Of a DNA stretch of 51,916 nt, positions 8,803 through 16,494 are shown piece by piece (the first letter of the stretch is position 1; every line of letters begins with the position of its first letter). The translations under genes were made by a program, and so were the position numbers. This DNA is from an uncultured Spirochaetaceae bacterium. GTDB taxonomy: Bacteria; Spirochaetota; Spirochaetia; Sphaerochaetales; Sphaerochaetaceae. The stretch covers positions 1 through 51,916 of the forward strand of contig CALXYM010000016.1 of assembly GCA_944392965.1 (NCBI GenBank), in the 5' to 3' direction. The notes under the pieces are model-generated. The model was not told the origin of the DNA, did no database searches, and saw only the letters and a program-made list of their open reading frames with translations.

Positions 8803-9732
8803 GTGGATTATTCTAATTGTAGGCTCTGTCCCAACATGTGTGGAGTTGACAGGAGCAGGGGAGAAAAGGGTGTCTGCATGATGTCAGACAGGGTGAAGGT
8901 CGCATGGTCTGGTCTTCATAAGGGGGAAGAACCTCCTCTTGTAGGAAAGTACGGGTCGGGGATGATTTTCTTCACAGGCTGTCCTCTCCATTGCGCCTAC
9001 TGCCAGAATCGCCAAATAAGCGGTTCGGATGGCATGAATATGGGCTATGATCTCTCAGAGGAGGAACTTGCAGAGTTAATGTTAGCTCTGCAGGAGATGA
9101 AAGCTGAGTGTATAAACCTCGTCACCGGAACCCATTTCATCCCTTCGATAAGAAATGCACTGCTGATTGCGAAGGAAAAAGGTCTCTCTCTTCCCATCGT
9201 ATGGAACTCATCAGGGTATGAGAGCGTTGAGGCTCTTGAAGAGATCGATTCCTTGATAGATGTTTATCTGCTAGATTGCAAGAGCCTTTCAAGGAAGGTG
9301 AGTTCTGTATTCTGCGGTAAATCGAAATACGCGGATGTCATAATCCCCGTGATGGATTATATAAAGGAGAAGCATCCCAGAACGGATTTATCCATACCAA
9401 AGGGTACTATCTTACGTCACCTCGTTTTTCCTGGAACGCTTGAGGCGACAAAGAGGTTCTTGCAGGTGTTCGCAGAGCACTATAAGGATAATTTCTTCCT
9501 CTCCCTGATGGTCCAGTTCGTCCCTCCTCTTGGAAACGTCGAGTTCCCGAAGATGACGGACGATGAATATGATTTTCTCGTAGAGCTTCTGGAGAAACTT
9601 GAGATTGATGATGGGTTCATGCAGGAAAGGGGAGATGAGATCCTCTGGATTCCCGATTTCAGAAAAGATGTACCCTTTCCTGAGAACTTTGCAACTGTAA
9701 ATCCCTATTTTCTCTCGATTAAGAAGCGATAA
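8803..9732 (+). CDS. Radical SAM protein, pyruvate-formate-lyase-activating-enzyme-like
   Basis: 309 residues. SAM-cluster motif CPLHCAYC (Cys60, 64, 67) and an extra N-terminal Cys set (CRLCPNMC plus GVC at about 6-25) typical of the PflA-related COG1313 group. GTG 8803 is preferred because AGAGG lies nine bases upstream; a TTG at 8770 also opens the frame but has no site. The target is unknown: it may activate a glycyl-radical enzyme or modify a protein. The last 14 bases overlap the convergent pyrH end. Confidence 0.85.
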   Translation: MDYSNCRLCPNMCGVDRSRGEKGVCMMSDRVKVAWSGLHKGEEPPLVGKYGSGMIFFTGCPLHCAYCQNRQISGSDGMNMGYDLSEEELAELMLALQEMKAECINLVTGTHFIPSIRNALLIAKEKGLSLPIVWNSSGYESVEALEEIDSLIDVYLLDCKSLSRKVSSVFCGKSKYADVIIPVMDYIKEKHPRTDLSIPKGTILRHLVFPGTLEATKRFLQVFAEHYKDNFFLSLMVQFVPPLGNVEFPKMTDDEYDFLVELLEKLEIDDGFMQERGDEILWIPDFRKDVPFPENFATVNPYFLSIKKR

Positions 9733-10408
9733 TTGTTCCTTCGAAAGGAAGGCCTTTCAGTATATTCAGGAGGTTTTCTATGTTCCGTCCATCCGCACAG
9801 ATCACGCTCATTCCAGCATCCATTGCCTCTTTTGATGCAATTGGATCGAACGGTGTGTTTTTTCCAGGCGTCCATGTGGAACCGACCATTTTTATGAAAT
9901 CCTTCCATGAGATGCTGTCGAGAGGCTTCGCTTCCGGATTTTTCCTAGGATCATCCGTGTAGACCTTTTTTATGTTGCTCAGATTGATGACCGTCTTAGC
10001 TCCGAATTTCTTTGCGAGGTATACGGCATCCGTATCTGTGGAGAATCCCGGTTTCCATCCTGCTGCGACGAGAACTCTTCCTTCGAATTCGAAGTCCCCC
10101 GTAGGGTTGATTACAAGCTCGTTTTTCACATATTCCGAGAATACGGCCCTTATAAGAGCCCCGTTCAAATGGGTGGCCCTTATCCCGAGCCAGTCAAGTT
10201 CGGATGCATCGAGATTCGGAGCTATCTCCCTTGCCGCTCCCTGATAGATGCGTGCAGGAGAACCTCCTCCAACTGTAAGGATGATCCTTGCATCCTTTCT
10301 TTCTTCCAGATATCCAGAGATGGCTTTCTTGAAACTTGTCAGGAACGCCACATCAACCTTTTCCGGGGCTACTATCGAGCCACCAAGTGATAAAACTGTC
10401 GTTTCCAT
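9719..10408 (-). CDS. pyrH: UMP kinase, archaeal/spirochaete subfamily
   Basis: 229 residues; phosphorylates UMP to UDP, the step after the pyr operon encoded here. It belongs to the amino-acid-kinase fold: LSLGGSIVAP at the N terminus, TVGGGSPAR, GWKPGFSTDTDAVYLA, and INLSNIKKVYTDDP. The latter two are characteristic of the archaeal-type PyrH family, which also includes spirochaete members, rather than the ordinary bacterial hexamer type. No Shine-Dalgarno is visible before the ATG (AAAAAATAATC). Confidence 0.88.
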   Translation of the reverse strand: METTVLSLGGSIVAPEKVDVAFLTSFKKAISGYLEERKDARIILTVGGGSPARIYQGAAREIAPNLDASELDWLGIRATHLNGALIRAVFSEYVKNELVINPTGDFEFEGRVLVAAGWKPGFSTDTDAVYLAKKFGAKTVINLSNIKKVYTDDPRKNPEAKPLDSISWKDFIKMVGSTWTPGKNTPFDPIASKEAMDAGMSVICADGRNIENLLNILKGLPFEGTIIAS

Positions 10409-10465
10409 GATTATTTTTTAACATAATTCGAGTTTTTTTGCACTAATAGATAGGAGGAATGATAA

Positions 10466-10903
10466 ATGAATCATTTAAACAGCATCCTATTAGAAGGGAA
10501 TCTGTTAGCAGATCCCAAGGTGATCGTAACTGCTCCCGAGGGCGAGAACTGGGGAAGCATGGTGAGATTCGACATTGCAAGCCACAAGATCTACAGAAGC
10601 GGGCAGGGGGAGACAAGGGATGATGTCCTTATAATCCCATGCATGGCTTTCGGAGAACTTGCCGAACGCATATTGCCTGCATTGAAATGTGGGATGCAGG
10701 TGAGGGTACTTGGGAGACTGAGATGCTCGAAATGGACAACGAAGGACGGGGAGGAGAGAAAGAGTTTTGAGATCGTGACGCAGCATGTCGAGTTCCGGCG
10801 TAGGAAGAAGGGTAAGAAGGAGGAAGAGGAGGTTGCGATAAGCGATGAGGAGAAAGCAGGAGAGAATGTTTCTGACAGCTTTTTCCGTTACGAGTTCTAC
10901 TGA
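10466..10903 (+). CDS. ssb: Single-stranded DNA-binding protein
   Basis: 145 residues; an OB-fold protein of replication and repair. Start after TAGGAGGAATGATAA. LNSILLEGNLLADP matches the SSB N terminus, followed by VRFDIAS, the PCMAFGELAERI strand, and QVRVLGRLRCSKW. The linker is short and Lys/Glu-rich; the C terminus (DSFFRYEFY) is not the classical DDDIPF tip, so partner-protein docking may differ. Confidence 0.88.
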   Translation: MNHLNSILLEGNLLADPKVIVTAPEGENWGSMVRFDIASHKIYRSGQGETRDDVLIIPCMAFGELAERILPALKCGMQVRVLGRLRCSKWTTKDGEERKSFEIVTQHVEFRRRKKGKKEEEEVAISDEEKAGENVSDSFFRYEFY

Positions 10904-10909
10904 TCCTGG

Positions 10910-10938
10910 TTCCGGCTGCCTTTTCTCTGGTAGCCGGA
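10910..10938 (+). other. Stable hairpin after ssb
   Basis: CCGGCTGCC pairs with GGTAGCCGG around an eight-base loop (one G-U pair). No T-tract follows, so it is a possible transcript end-stabiliser or a weak terminator rather than a canonical one. Confidence 0.4.
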
Positions 10939-11020
10939 GAATATGATCTGGAATCCAAGCCTTCTGCATAAAAACATACGAGTCAAACGAAAAAAACTTT
11001 TTGATCAGACATATTTTTAT

Positions 11021-11026
11021 TATAAT
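11021..11026 (+). promoter_or_regulatory. Likely -10 box for the thioredoxin-like gene
   Basis: Perfect TATAAT 19 bases before the ATG at 11045, with AGGAGGG between. The -35 region is poor (TTTTTG at 17-base spacing). Confidence 0.4.
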
Positions 11027-11044
11027 TTCTAATAGGAGGGCATT

Positions 11045-11359
11045 ATGGAAAAGATCAGAGATGAGGAATTCAAGGAGAAGGTGCTGGAAAATAAGAGGCC
11101 TGTCCTGCTCTATTTCTATTCACCTCTTCAGGTGCCATGCCTGCTTGTGGAGGCTCCGCTTGAGAATCTGGAAAAGATGTACCAGGAGAAAATCTGTTTC
11201 TATAAGATGGATATAAATGAGGGGGTGGATACCTGCTTGAAATACGAGGTCCTCTCCGTGCCGAAGATGCTCCTCTTCAAGGATGGAATTGTGGTCGCCC
11301 AGAGAATGGGAAGTGCATCAAGTGCAGTCATTGAGGCCTTCATCAAGGCTCATATATGA
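11045..11359 (+). CDS. Thioredoxin-fold protein with degenerate active site
   Basis: 104 residues, the length of thioredoxin. The fold is recognisable: VLLYFYSP strand, then the active-site position, FYKMDINEG, and the cis-proline segment EVLSVPKMLLFKDG. The WCGPC motif is replaced by LQVPC (28-32): the nucleophilic first Cys is Gln, and only the second Cys (Cys32) remains. It therefore cannot act as a normal disulfide reductase; a binding/chaperone role or a monothiol role is possible. Start after AGGAGGGCATT. The tail overlaps the convergent lipoprotein gene by 17 bases. Confidence 0.8.
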   Translation: MEKIRDEEFKEKVLENKRPVLLYFYSPLQVPCLLVEAPLENLEKMYQEKICFYKMDINEGVDTCLKYEVLSVPKMLLFKDGIVVAQRMGSASSAVIEAFIKAHI

Positions 11360-12299
11360 CATTCGTATTAGGATATCCAAACGTGCTGTTTCTTGCCGCC
11401 GTCACATGGAAATCTGAGGCGGTATTCGTATCTTCATAGGGGTAGTATCTTGCGACGACCCTGCTCGATGTTACCTGATCGCTTCTGAATGTGTTGCCAA
11501 ACCATTGTTCGATGTTTTTCAGATACTTTGCGCTCTCTTCGCTTGTCGTATTTCCATATCCATTGTTGTTGGAGGCATCACTTGTATTATAAAGCAGTGC
11601 GTCTTCAATTTCTCCCTTTCCATTGGTGTGATTGTACAAGATTACAGCACCGTTTGTTCCGATAAGGGTTTCTTTACTTTCCGCATAAAGATAATATGTC
11701 CTCTCGGTATCCCGTATGAGTGTTGCTGGCAGACTCTCACATCTGTCCCAGTAGATTACGATGATATCGTTACGGTTCAGGTGTATCTCAGGAAGGTAAT
11801 AGCGATGGTTCTCGTGCCCGATTATTCCATCAAGAACGGCGTAACCAAGGACTGAACCGCCTTCTATCGCCGTGAGCTCGATCCTGTCCGGACTTGTAGC
11901 TGTACCCTTCATTGAAACCTCTGTTATTAAGAGATCTGCCTGTCTCAGATTCACTCCTGTCAATCTTATTGCATAGCGGCTTGTGTTTCCCGCCTTATCC
12001 TCTGCGGTGAGGAAAAGCGTCTTTTCTTCTCCCGGTTTTATTTCAGAAGAAAAGTCCAGCTGAACCATTCTTGTCTCTTTTGAAGGACGGAATACATTCT
12101 CTCCATTCAGATGTGCGTCGGTGATTGTGACGTTCTCGTCGAATGTTATGAAACAGATTCTGTTTTCTCTCAACTCATAATCCAGCATCGTCGGTGCATC
12201 CCTGTCCTTGTTAAGGAAGAGATTCACGAAATCCGTATTCTCCGCGGGACAAGAACACAGGATTATGATGATCAGCAGCAGTAATATCGTTTTTCTCAT
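11343..12299 (-). CDS. Lipoprotein with lamin-tail-like domain
   Basis: 318 residues. The N terminus MRKTILLLLIIIILCSC is a lipoprotein signal with LCSC as lipobox, so the product is probably anchored in a membrane. After an Ig-like strand-rich region (about 40-115), the segment from ADLLITEVSMKG through RIELTAIEGG resembles the opening of bacterial lamin-tail domains, which occur on surface proteins and nucleases. No nuclease motif is visible. It is monocistronic and convergent with the thioredoxin-like gene. Function unknown. Confidence 0.7.
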   Translation of the reverse strand: MRKTILLLLIIIILCSCPAENTDFVNLFLNKDRDAPTMLDYELRENRICFITFDENVTITDAHLNGENVFRPSKETRMVQLDFSSEIKPGEEKTLFLTAEDKAGNTSRYAIRLTGVNLRQADLLITEVSMKGTATSPDRIELTAIEGGSVLGYAVLDGIIGHENHRYYLPEIHLNRNDIIVIYWDRCESLPATLIRDTERTYYLYAESKETLIGTNGAVILYNHTNGKGEIEDALLYNTSDASNNNGYGNTTSEESAKYLKNIEQWFGNTFRSDQVTSSRVVARYYPYEDTNTASDFHVTAARNSTFGYPNTNVIYEP

Positions 12300-12341
12300 A
12301 TCTATTAATCACAGAAAGTACGTGTCCTGTAAAAAAATTCC

Positions 12342-12370
12342 TTTAAAAAAAAGATAAACTTTGCTATTTT
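12342..12370 (+). promoter_or_regulatory. argH promoter predicting a leaderless mRNA
   Basis: TTTAAA (12342-12347), 17-base spacer, extended TGC and TATTTT (12365-12370), then exactly six bases to the argH ATG. The expected start base is the A of the ATG. No Shine-Dalgarno precedes the gene. Confidence 0.5.
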
Positions 12371-12376
12371 CTGCAT

Positions 12377-13744
12377 ATGGCGAAGAAACTTTGGCAGAAG
12401 AATTATCAGGTGGATTCCATGTTGGAATCCTTCACCGTCAGAAATGATTACATCCTCGATCAGAATCTCGTCCTCTCTGATGTATGTGCATCCTTAGCTC
12501 ATGCAAAGGGGCTGAAGAAGATAGGAATACTTACATCTGAGGAGCTCTCCTCTCTGGAAGAGGGGCTGAAGGAGATTATAGCCTTGAAAGAAGAGGGATG
12601 CTTTGAGATAAAACAGCAGGATGAGGACTGCCATACGGCTATTGAAGGCTATCTTACTGAGAGGCTGGGAGATGTCGGAAAGAAGATACATACGGGAAGG
12701 AGCAGAAATGACCAGGTACAGACGGCACTGCGCCTTTATATGAGGGAGGCCATTGTTAAGGCCGTCGATGCTCTTCTGGATCTCTCCGATAGCCTGATTG
12801 AACTGGCCAAGAATAATGAGAATGTTCCGATGCCTGGACGCACGCATATGCAGATCGCAATGCCATCAAGCGTTGCTCTCTGGGCACTCAGTTTCGCAGA
12901 AGAGGCTTTGGATACGGCATCCCTTTCCAAGGGGCTGTATGATCTTCTCAACCAGAGTCCGTTAGGATCTGCCGCCTCCTATGGAGTGACTCTTCCTTTG
13001 GACAGGGAGTACACAGCGTCCCTCATGGGGTTTGACAGGGTACAGAATAACGTGCTTTATGCCAATAACAGCAGGGGACGCTTTGAGGCGATGGTTCTCG
13101 ATTTCTTCTCCTACATTGCTCTGACAATCAGTAAGATAAGTCAGGATCTCATGATCTTCACACTTCCCGAGCTCGGTTATTTCTCCCTTCCCAAAGAGCT
13201 TACTACGGGCTCATCGATCATGCCGCAGAAGAAGAATCCTGATGGCCTGGAACTCGCAAGGAGCCGGACAGCACTCATTCTCTCCCTTTCTGAGAGGGTA
13301 AAGAGCATAATAAAATGTCTTCCATCCGGTTATAACAGGGATTTTCAAGATACGAAGGAACCTCTCATCGAGGGATTTAAGGCGACTTTTGAGCTTATAA
13401 AAATCACTGAACATATGATAGATGGGCTTGAGGTCCACCCTGATGCGCTTATAAAAGGATGTGTGAGTGAACTTTATGCGACAGACAGGGTAATGGAGAA
13501 GGTTCTGCATGGAGGTACCTTCCGTGATAGCTATCTCTCGGTCGGTCTCAATCTTGAGCAGGTTGAGAAGGACGATCCTGTATCATCTCTGAAGAAAAGA
13601 ACGAGTACAGGAACCACGGGAAATCTGAAAATAGAGTATTCTGCAGAACAGGAGAGGATGCTGAGGGAGGAAAATGATTCAAGAATGGATCATCTATCTC
13701 GGACTTATCATCAGTTGATAGGTATTGATCAGCTTATAATTTGA
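12377..13744 (+). CDS. argH: Argininosuccinate lyase
   Basis: 455 residues; cleaves argininosuccinate to arginine and fumarate. HTGRSRNDQV (substrate-binding), PGRTHMQIAMP, and the family signature GSSIMPQKKNPD with catalytic Ser are present; the length is standard. No argG or other arginine gene is adjacent. The start is the ATG following the promoter box with no ribosome site, consistent with a leaderless transcript. Confidence 0.95.
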   Translation: MAKKLWQKNYQVDSMLESFTVRNDYILDQNLVLSDVCASLAHAKGLKKIGILTSEELSSLEEGLKEIIALKEEGCFEIKQQDEDCHTAIEGYLTERLGDVGKKIHTGRSRNDQVQTALRLYMREAIVKAVDALLDLSDSLIELAKNNENVPMPGRTHMQIAMPSSVALWALSFAEEALDTASLSKGLYDLLNQSPLGSAASYGVTLPLDREYTASLMGFDRVQNNVLYANNSRGRFEAMVLDFFSYIALTISKISQDLMIFTLPELGYFSLPKELTTGSSIMPQKKNPDGLELARSRTALILSLSERVKSIIKCLPSGYNRDFQDTKEPLIEGFKATFELIKITEHMIDGLEVHPDALIKGCVSELYATDRVMEKVLHGGTFRDSYLSVGLNLEQVEKDDPVSSLKKRTSTGTTGNLKIEYSAEQERMLREENDSRMDHLSRTYHQLIGIDQLII

Positions 13745-13804
13745 GTTTCACTATCTAAGAGGTGGGGTATCTTCACCTCATCTTTTTTCCTTTACTCTTT
13801 CTTA

Positions 13805-13832
13805 TTGCATAATCTCTTCTTTTTGGTATAAC
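13805..13832 (+). promoter_or_regulatory. PRPP synthetase promoter, near-leaderless
   Basis: TTGCAT (13805-13810), 16-base spacer, TATAAC (13827-13832), then 11 bases to the ATG. The predicted leader is about three to five bases; no Shine-Dalgarno. Confidence 0.5.
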
Positions 13833-13843
13833 CTGAAACCACT

Positions 13844-15130
13844 ATGAGCATCATCAAACCACATAAGCTAGGCGTGATCGCAGGACCTGGATCGGAGTAT
13901 TTCACAGGTAGGGTAGTCAAACACTTAAGACGTCTTTACATTGACCGTTATAACAAGCTGAGTGAGGCACTGACAAAGAGGCACTCGATGAGTGAGGAGG
14001 AGCTTTTAAAAACTGTAACTCTCTTGGATGACCTTGATTCAAGGAAAATTCCCACAGGAAAGCTTCCAACTCAGTTTCATTGTCCCGATGTGACGATTAA
14101 CGTGAAGTATACGCGTTTTGCCAATGGAGAGGTAAAAGCCGAGATCATTGATCCTGTCAGAGGACTCAACGTCTATATCGTTTATGACGTGTCGAACATG
14201 TTTCCGATAAAGGTCGCAGGTCTTGACGAGCCCAAGCCTTTTTCTGTGAATGACCATCTCATGTTCCTATTTACGACGATTGATGCGGTGAAACTTGCGG
14301 GTGCAGAATCTATTACGCTGGTTCTTCCCACGTACCCGTATGCCCGTCAGCATAAGAAAGCTGGAAGGGAGGCTCTTACTGCAAGCCTTTTCGCACGTTT
14401 TTGCGAGGAGCTGAACGTATCAAGGATAATAACCCTCGACATTCACTCAAGGGAGATTGAGAACGCGTTCTCCACATGTCATCTGGAGAATCTTCACGGA
14501 TCCTATCAGACGCTTATCGCGCTGCGCAAGCTCATAGATTTCTCTGATCCTGATCTTGTCGTGGTCTCTCCTGATACGGGCGCTGTTAACAGAAACAAGT
14601 TCTATGCTCAGGCTCTTCATAGACCGCTTGCGATGCTTTACAAAGAAAGGGATTATTCAGTTGTGAGCAAGGATGCCAAGAATTCTAATATAAAGAGCAT
14701 AAATCTCCTTGGAGATGTCAGCGGAAAGACTGTCATAATGGCTGATGACATGATCGCTACGGGAGGCACTCTCATAATTGCGATGAAGGAGCTCATGAAG
14801 AGAGGAGCAAAGAGGATAATCTGCATCGTCTCCCTGCCGTTCTTTAATGGAAACGCGATAGAGAACTTTGATGCCGCATATAGGGATGGCACGTTCTGGA
14901 GGGTGATCGGAACGAACGCGGTATTCCAGGGAAAGGAGCTTCTTGAGAAGGAATGGTTCGTCCAGGCCGATGTCACTGAGCTTTTTGCCCGTACAATAAG
15001 CCGCCTTCATCATGGGCGCTCAATCAGTCCTCTTCTGGACAACAGGAAATTCATACAGCGTCTCATCGATTCTTCTCAGGCAAATCCGAACGCGGCACTT
15101 CCTGCCGATCACGATTCCTTCATGGACTGA
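13844..15130 (+). CDS. prs: Ribose-phosphate pyrophosphokinase (long form)
   Basis: 428 residues; makes PRPP, used by pyrE in this window and by purine, His and Trp synthesis. The PRPP-binding loop MADDMIATGGTL, LPTYPYARQHKKAGREALTA and ITLDIHSREIENAF (the usual Q-x-x-F-F site changed) support the call. It is about 110 residues longer than the common 315-residue enzyme: roughly 50 residues are inserted near positions 35-80, between FTGRVVKHLRRLY and NVKYTRFANGEV, plus a longer C terminus. It is followed by a terminator 20 bases after the stop. Confidence 0.9.
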   Translation: MSIIKPHKLGVIAGPGSEYFTGRVVKHLRRLYIDRYNKLSEALTKRHSMSEEELLKTVTLLDDLDSRKIPTGKLPTQFHCPDVTINVKYTRFANGEVKAEIIDPVRGLNVYIVYDVSNMFPIKVAGLDEPKPFSVNDHLMFLFTTIDAVKLAGAESITLVLPTYPYARQHKKAGREALTASLFARFCEELNVSRIITLDIHSREIENAFSTCHLENLHGSYQTLIALRKLIDFSDPDLVVVSPDTGAVNRNKFYAQALHRPLAMLYKERDYSVVSKDAKNSNIKSINLLGDVSGKTVIMADDMIATGGTLIIAMKELMKRGAKRIICIVSLPFFNGNAIENFDAAYRDGTFWRVIGTNAVFQGKELLEKEWFVQADVTELFARTISRLHHGRSISPLLDNRKFIQRLIDSSQANPNAALPADHDSFMD

Positions 15131-15149
15131 GAGGAAAGATTCATCATGT

Positions 15150-15176
15150 ACCCCTCAGGCGAGGGGTTCTTTTTTT
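15150..15176 (+). terminator. Terminator after prs, abutting the next gene's ribosome site
   Basis: ACCCCTC, loop AGGC, GAGGGGT, then TCTTTTTTT. The T-tract runs straight into AGGAGG (15177-15182) of the aminotransferase gene, leaving no room for a promoter between them, so the downstream gene depends on readthrough or on an upstream promoter within prs. Confidence 0.8.
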
Positions 15177-15189
15177 AGGAGGTAGAATC

Positions 15190-16395
15190 ATGAAAATGTC
15201 TAACAGAATTTCATCCTTCCAGTGCTCACCGATACGCCGTCTGGTTCCGTTTGCCCGGGAAGCGAGGAGTAAGGGAATTCATGTGATACATCTCAATATC
15301 GGACAACCTGACATTCTCACTCCTCAGGAGGCCCTTGATGCAATACGCAATTATGATGACAAGATCATAGAATACGGACTTTCAGAGGGCGAAGTGGATC
15401 TCAGAAAGGGGCTCTTATCCTATTACAAGAAGTTTGGGATAGAAGGTCTTGATGCCGATAACATCCTTATAACCACCGGAGGAAGCGAGGCTCTGCAGTT
15501 CTCTCTCATGACGCTCTGTGATCCGTATGATGAGTTTATAATTCCTGAACCGTATTATACGAATGTTGCGACGTTTGCAAACATTGCGATGGTGACTCTC
15601 GTTCCTGTTACAAGCAGGATGGATGACGGATTCAAACTTCCTGCGATCTCTGAATTCGAGAGCAAGATAAACAAGAAAACGATGGGTATTCTTCTCTGTT
15701 CCCCTAACAATCCAACAGGGCATGTTTATTCGGAAGTTGAATTGAGGGAGATCCTCGAGCTTTGTAGAAAGCATGACATATTCCTCGTCGTGGACGAGGT
15801 CTACAGGGAATTCTGTTATGATGGGAAGAGCTTTACCAGCGTACTTTCCTTCCCCGAGTATGCCGACAGGGTGATCTGCATAGATTCATTTTCAAAGCGT
15901 TTTAGTATGTGCGGAGCCCGCGTGGGTGCCATTGTCACTAGAAACAAGGAAGTCCTTGAGAATGCTCTGAAGCTTGCACAGGCCCGTCTCTGTCCCCCTA
16001 TGGTCGAGCAGAGAGCAGCAGCTGCTGCTCTTACCGCACCTGAATCCTATGTGGAGAAGGTAAGGGAAAGCTATGAACATAGGAGGAACACCCTTATAAA
16101 GGCCATGCAGAGGATTCCTGGGGTAAGATGTTCGATGCCAAAGGGAGCATTCTATTTCGTTGCGGATCTTCCTGTTGATGATGCTGAGAATTTCGCACTC
16201 TTCATGCTCCGTGATTTCAACTGGCAGGGGAATACTGTGATGTTCGCTCCTGCTGAGGATTTTTATGTGACAAAAGGACTAGGACATGCTCAGGCCCGTT
16301 TTGCTTATGTAATTAACGAGGAAGAGCTTGAGCTTGCAGCGAAATGCCTTGAAGAGGGGCTCAAGGCTTATAGGAAGAACGTGATGCACGTATGA
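15190..16395 (+). CDS. Class I aminotransferase (aspartate-aminotransferase-like)
   Basis: 401 residues; PLP-dependent transaminase. Motifs: LNIGQPDILTP at the N terminus, TTGGSEALQF, CSPNNPTGHVYS, VVDEVYREFCY, and SFSKRFSMCGARVG with the PLP-binding Lys. It resembles the aspartate/aromatic 1-alpha subgroup. Start after AGGAGGTAGAATC, itself directly behind a terminator. A good terminator follows at 16401. Confidence 0.9.
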   Translation: MKMSNRISSFQCSPIRRLVPFAREARSKGIHVIHLNIGQPDILTPQEALDAIRNYDDKIIEYGLSEGEVDLRKGLLSYYKKFGIEGLDADNILITTGGSEALQFSLMTLCDPYDEFIIPEPYYTNVATFANIAMVTLVPVTSRMDDGFKLPAISEFESKINKKTMGILLCSPNNPTGHVYSEVELREILELCRKHDIFLVVDEVYREFCYDGKSFTSVLSFPEYADRVICIDSFSKRFSMCGARVGAIVTRNKEVLENALKLAQARLCPPMVEQRAAAAALTAPESYVEKVRESYEHRRNTLIKAMQRIPGVRCSMPKGAFYFVADLPVDDAENFALFMLRDFNWQGNTVMFAPAEDFYVTKGLGHAQARFAYVINEEELELAAKCLEEGLKAYRKNVMHV

Positions 16396-16400
16396 GGAAT

Positions 16401-16437
16401 AAGGTATCGGCAATTTTCGCTGATACCTTTTATTTTT
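16401..16437 (+). terminator. Terminator after the aminotransferase gene
   Basis: AAGGTATCGGC pairs with GCTGATACCTT (11 bp with one G-U) around a seven-base loop, followed by TTTTATTTTTT. Confidence 0.85.
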
Positions 16438-16446
16438 TCTCCTTTC

Positions 16447-16475
16447 TTCACTTATAAGGAGTTTTCGAATATAAT
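16447..16475 (+). promoter_or_regulatory. Promoter of the acidic-protein operon
   Basis: TTCACT (16447-16452), 17-base spacer, TATAAT (16470-16475); the start is expected near 16482, just before the AGGAG of the GTG-initiated gene. Confidence 0.6.
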
Positions 16476-16494
16476 CAGGCTTAAGGAGCTTTCT

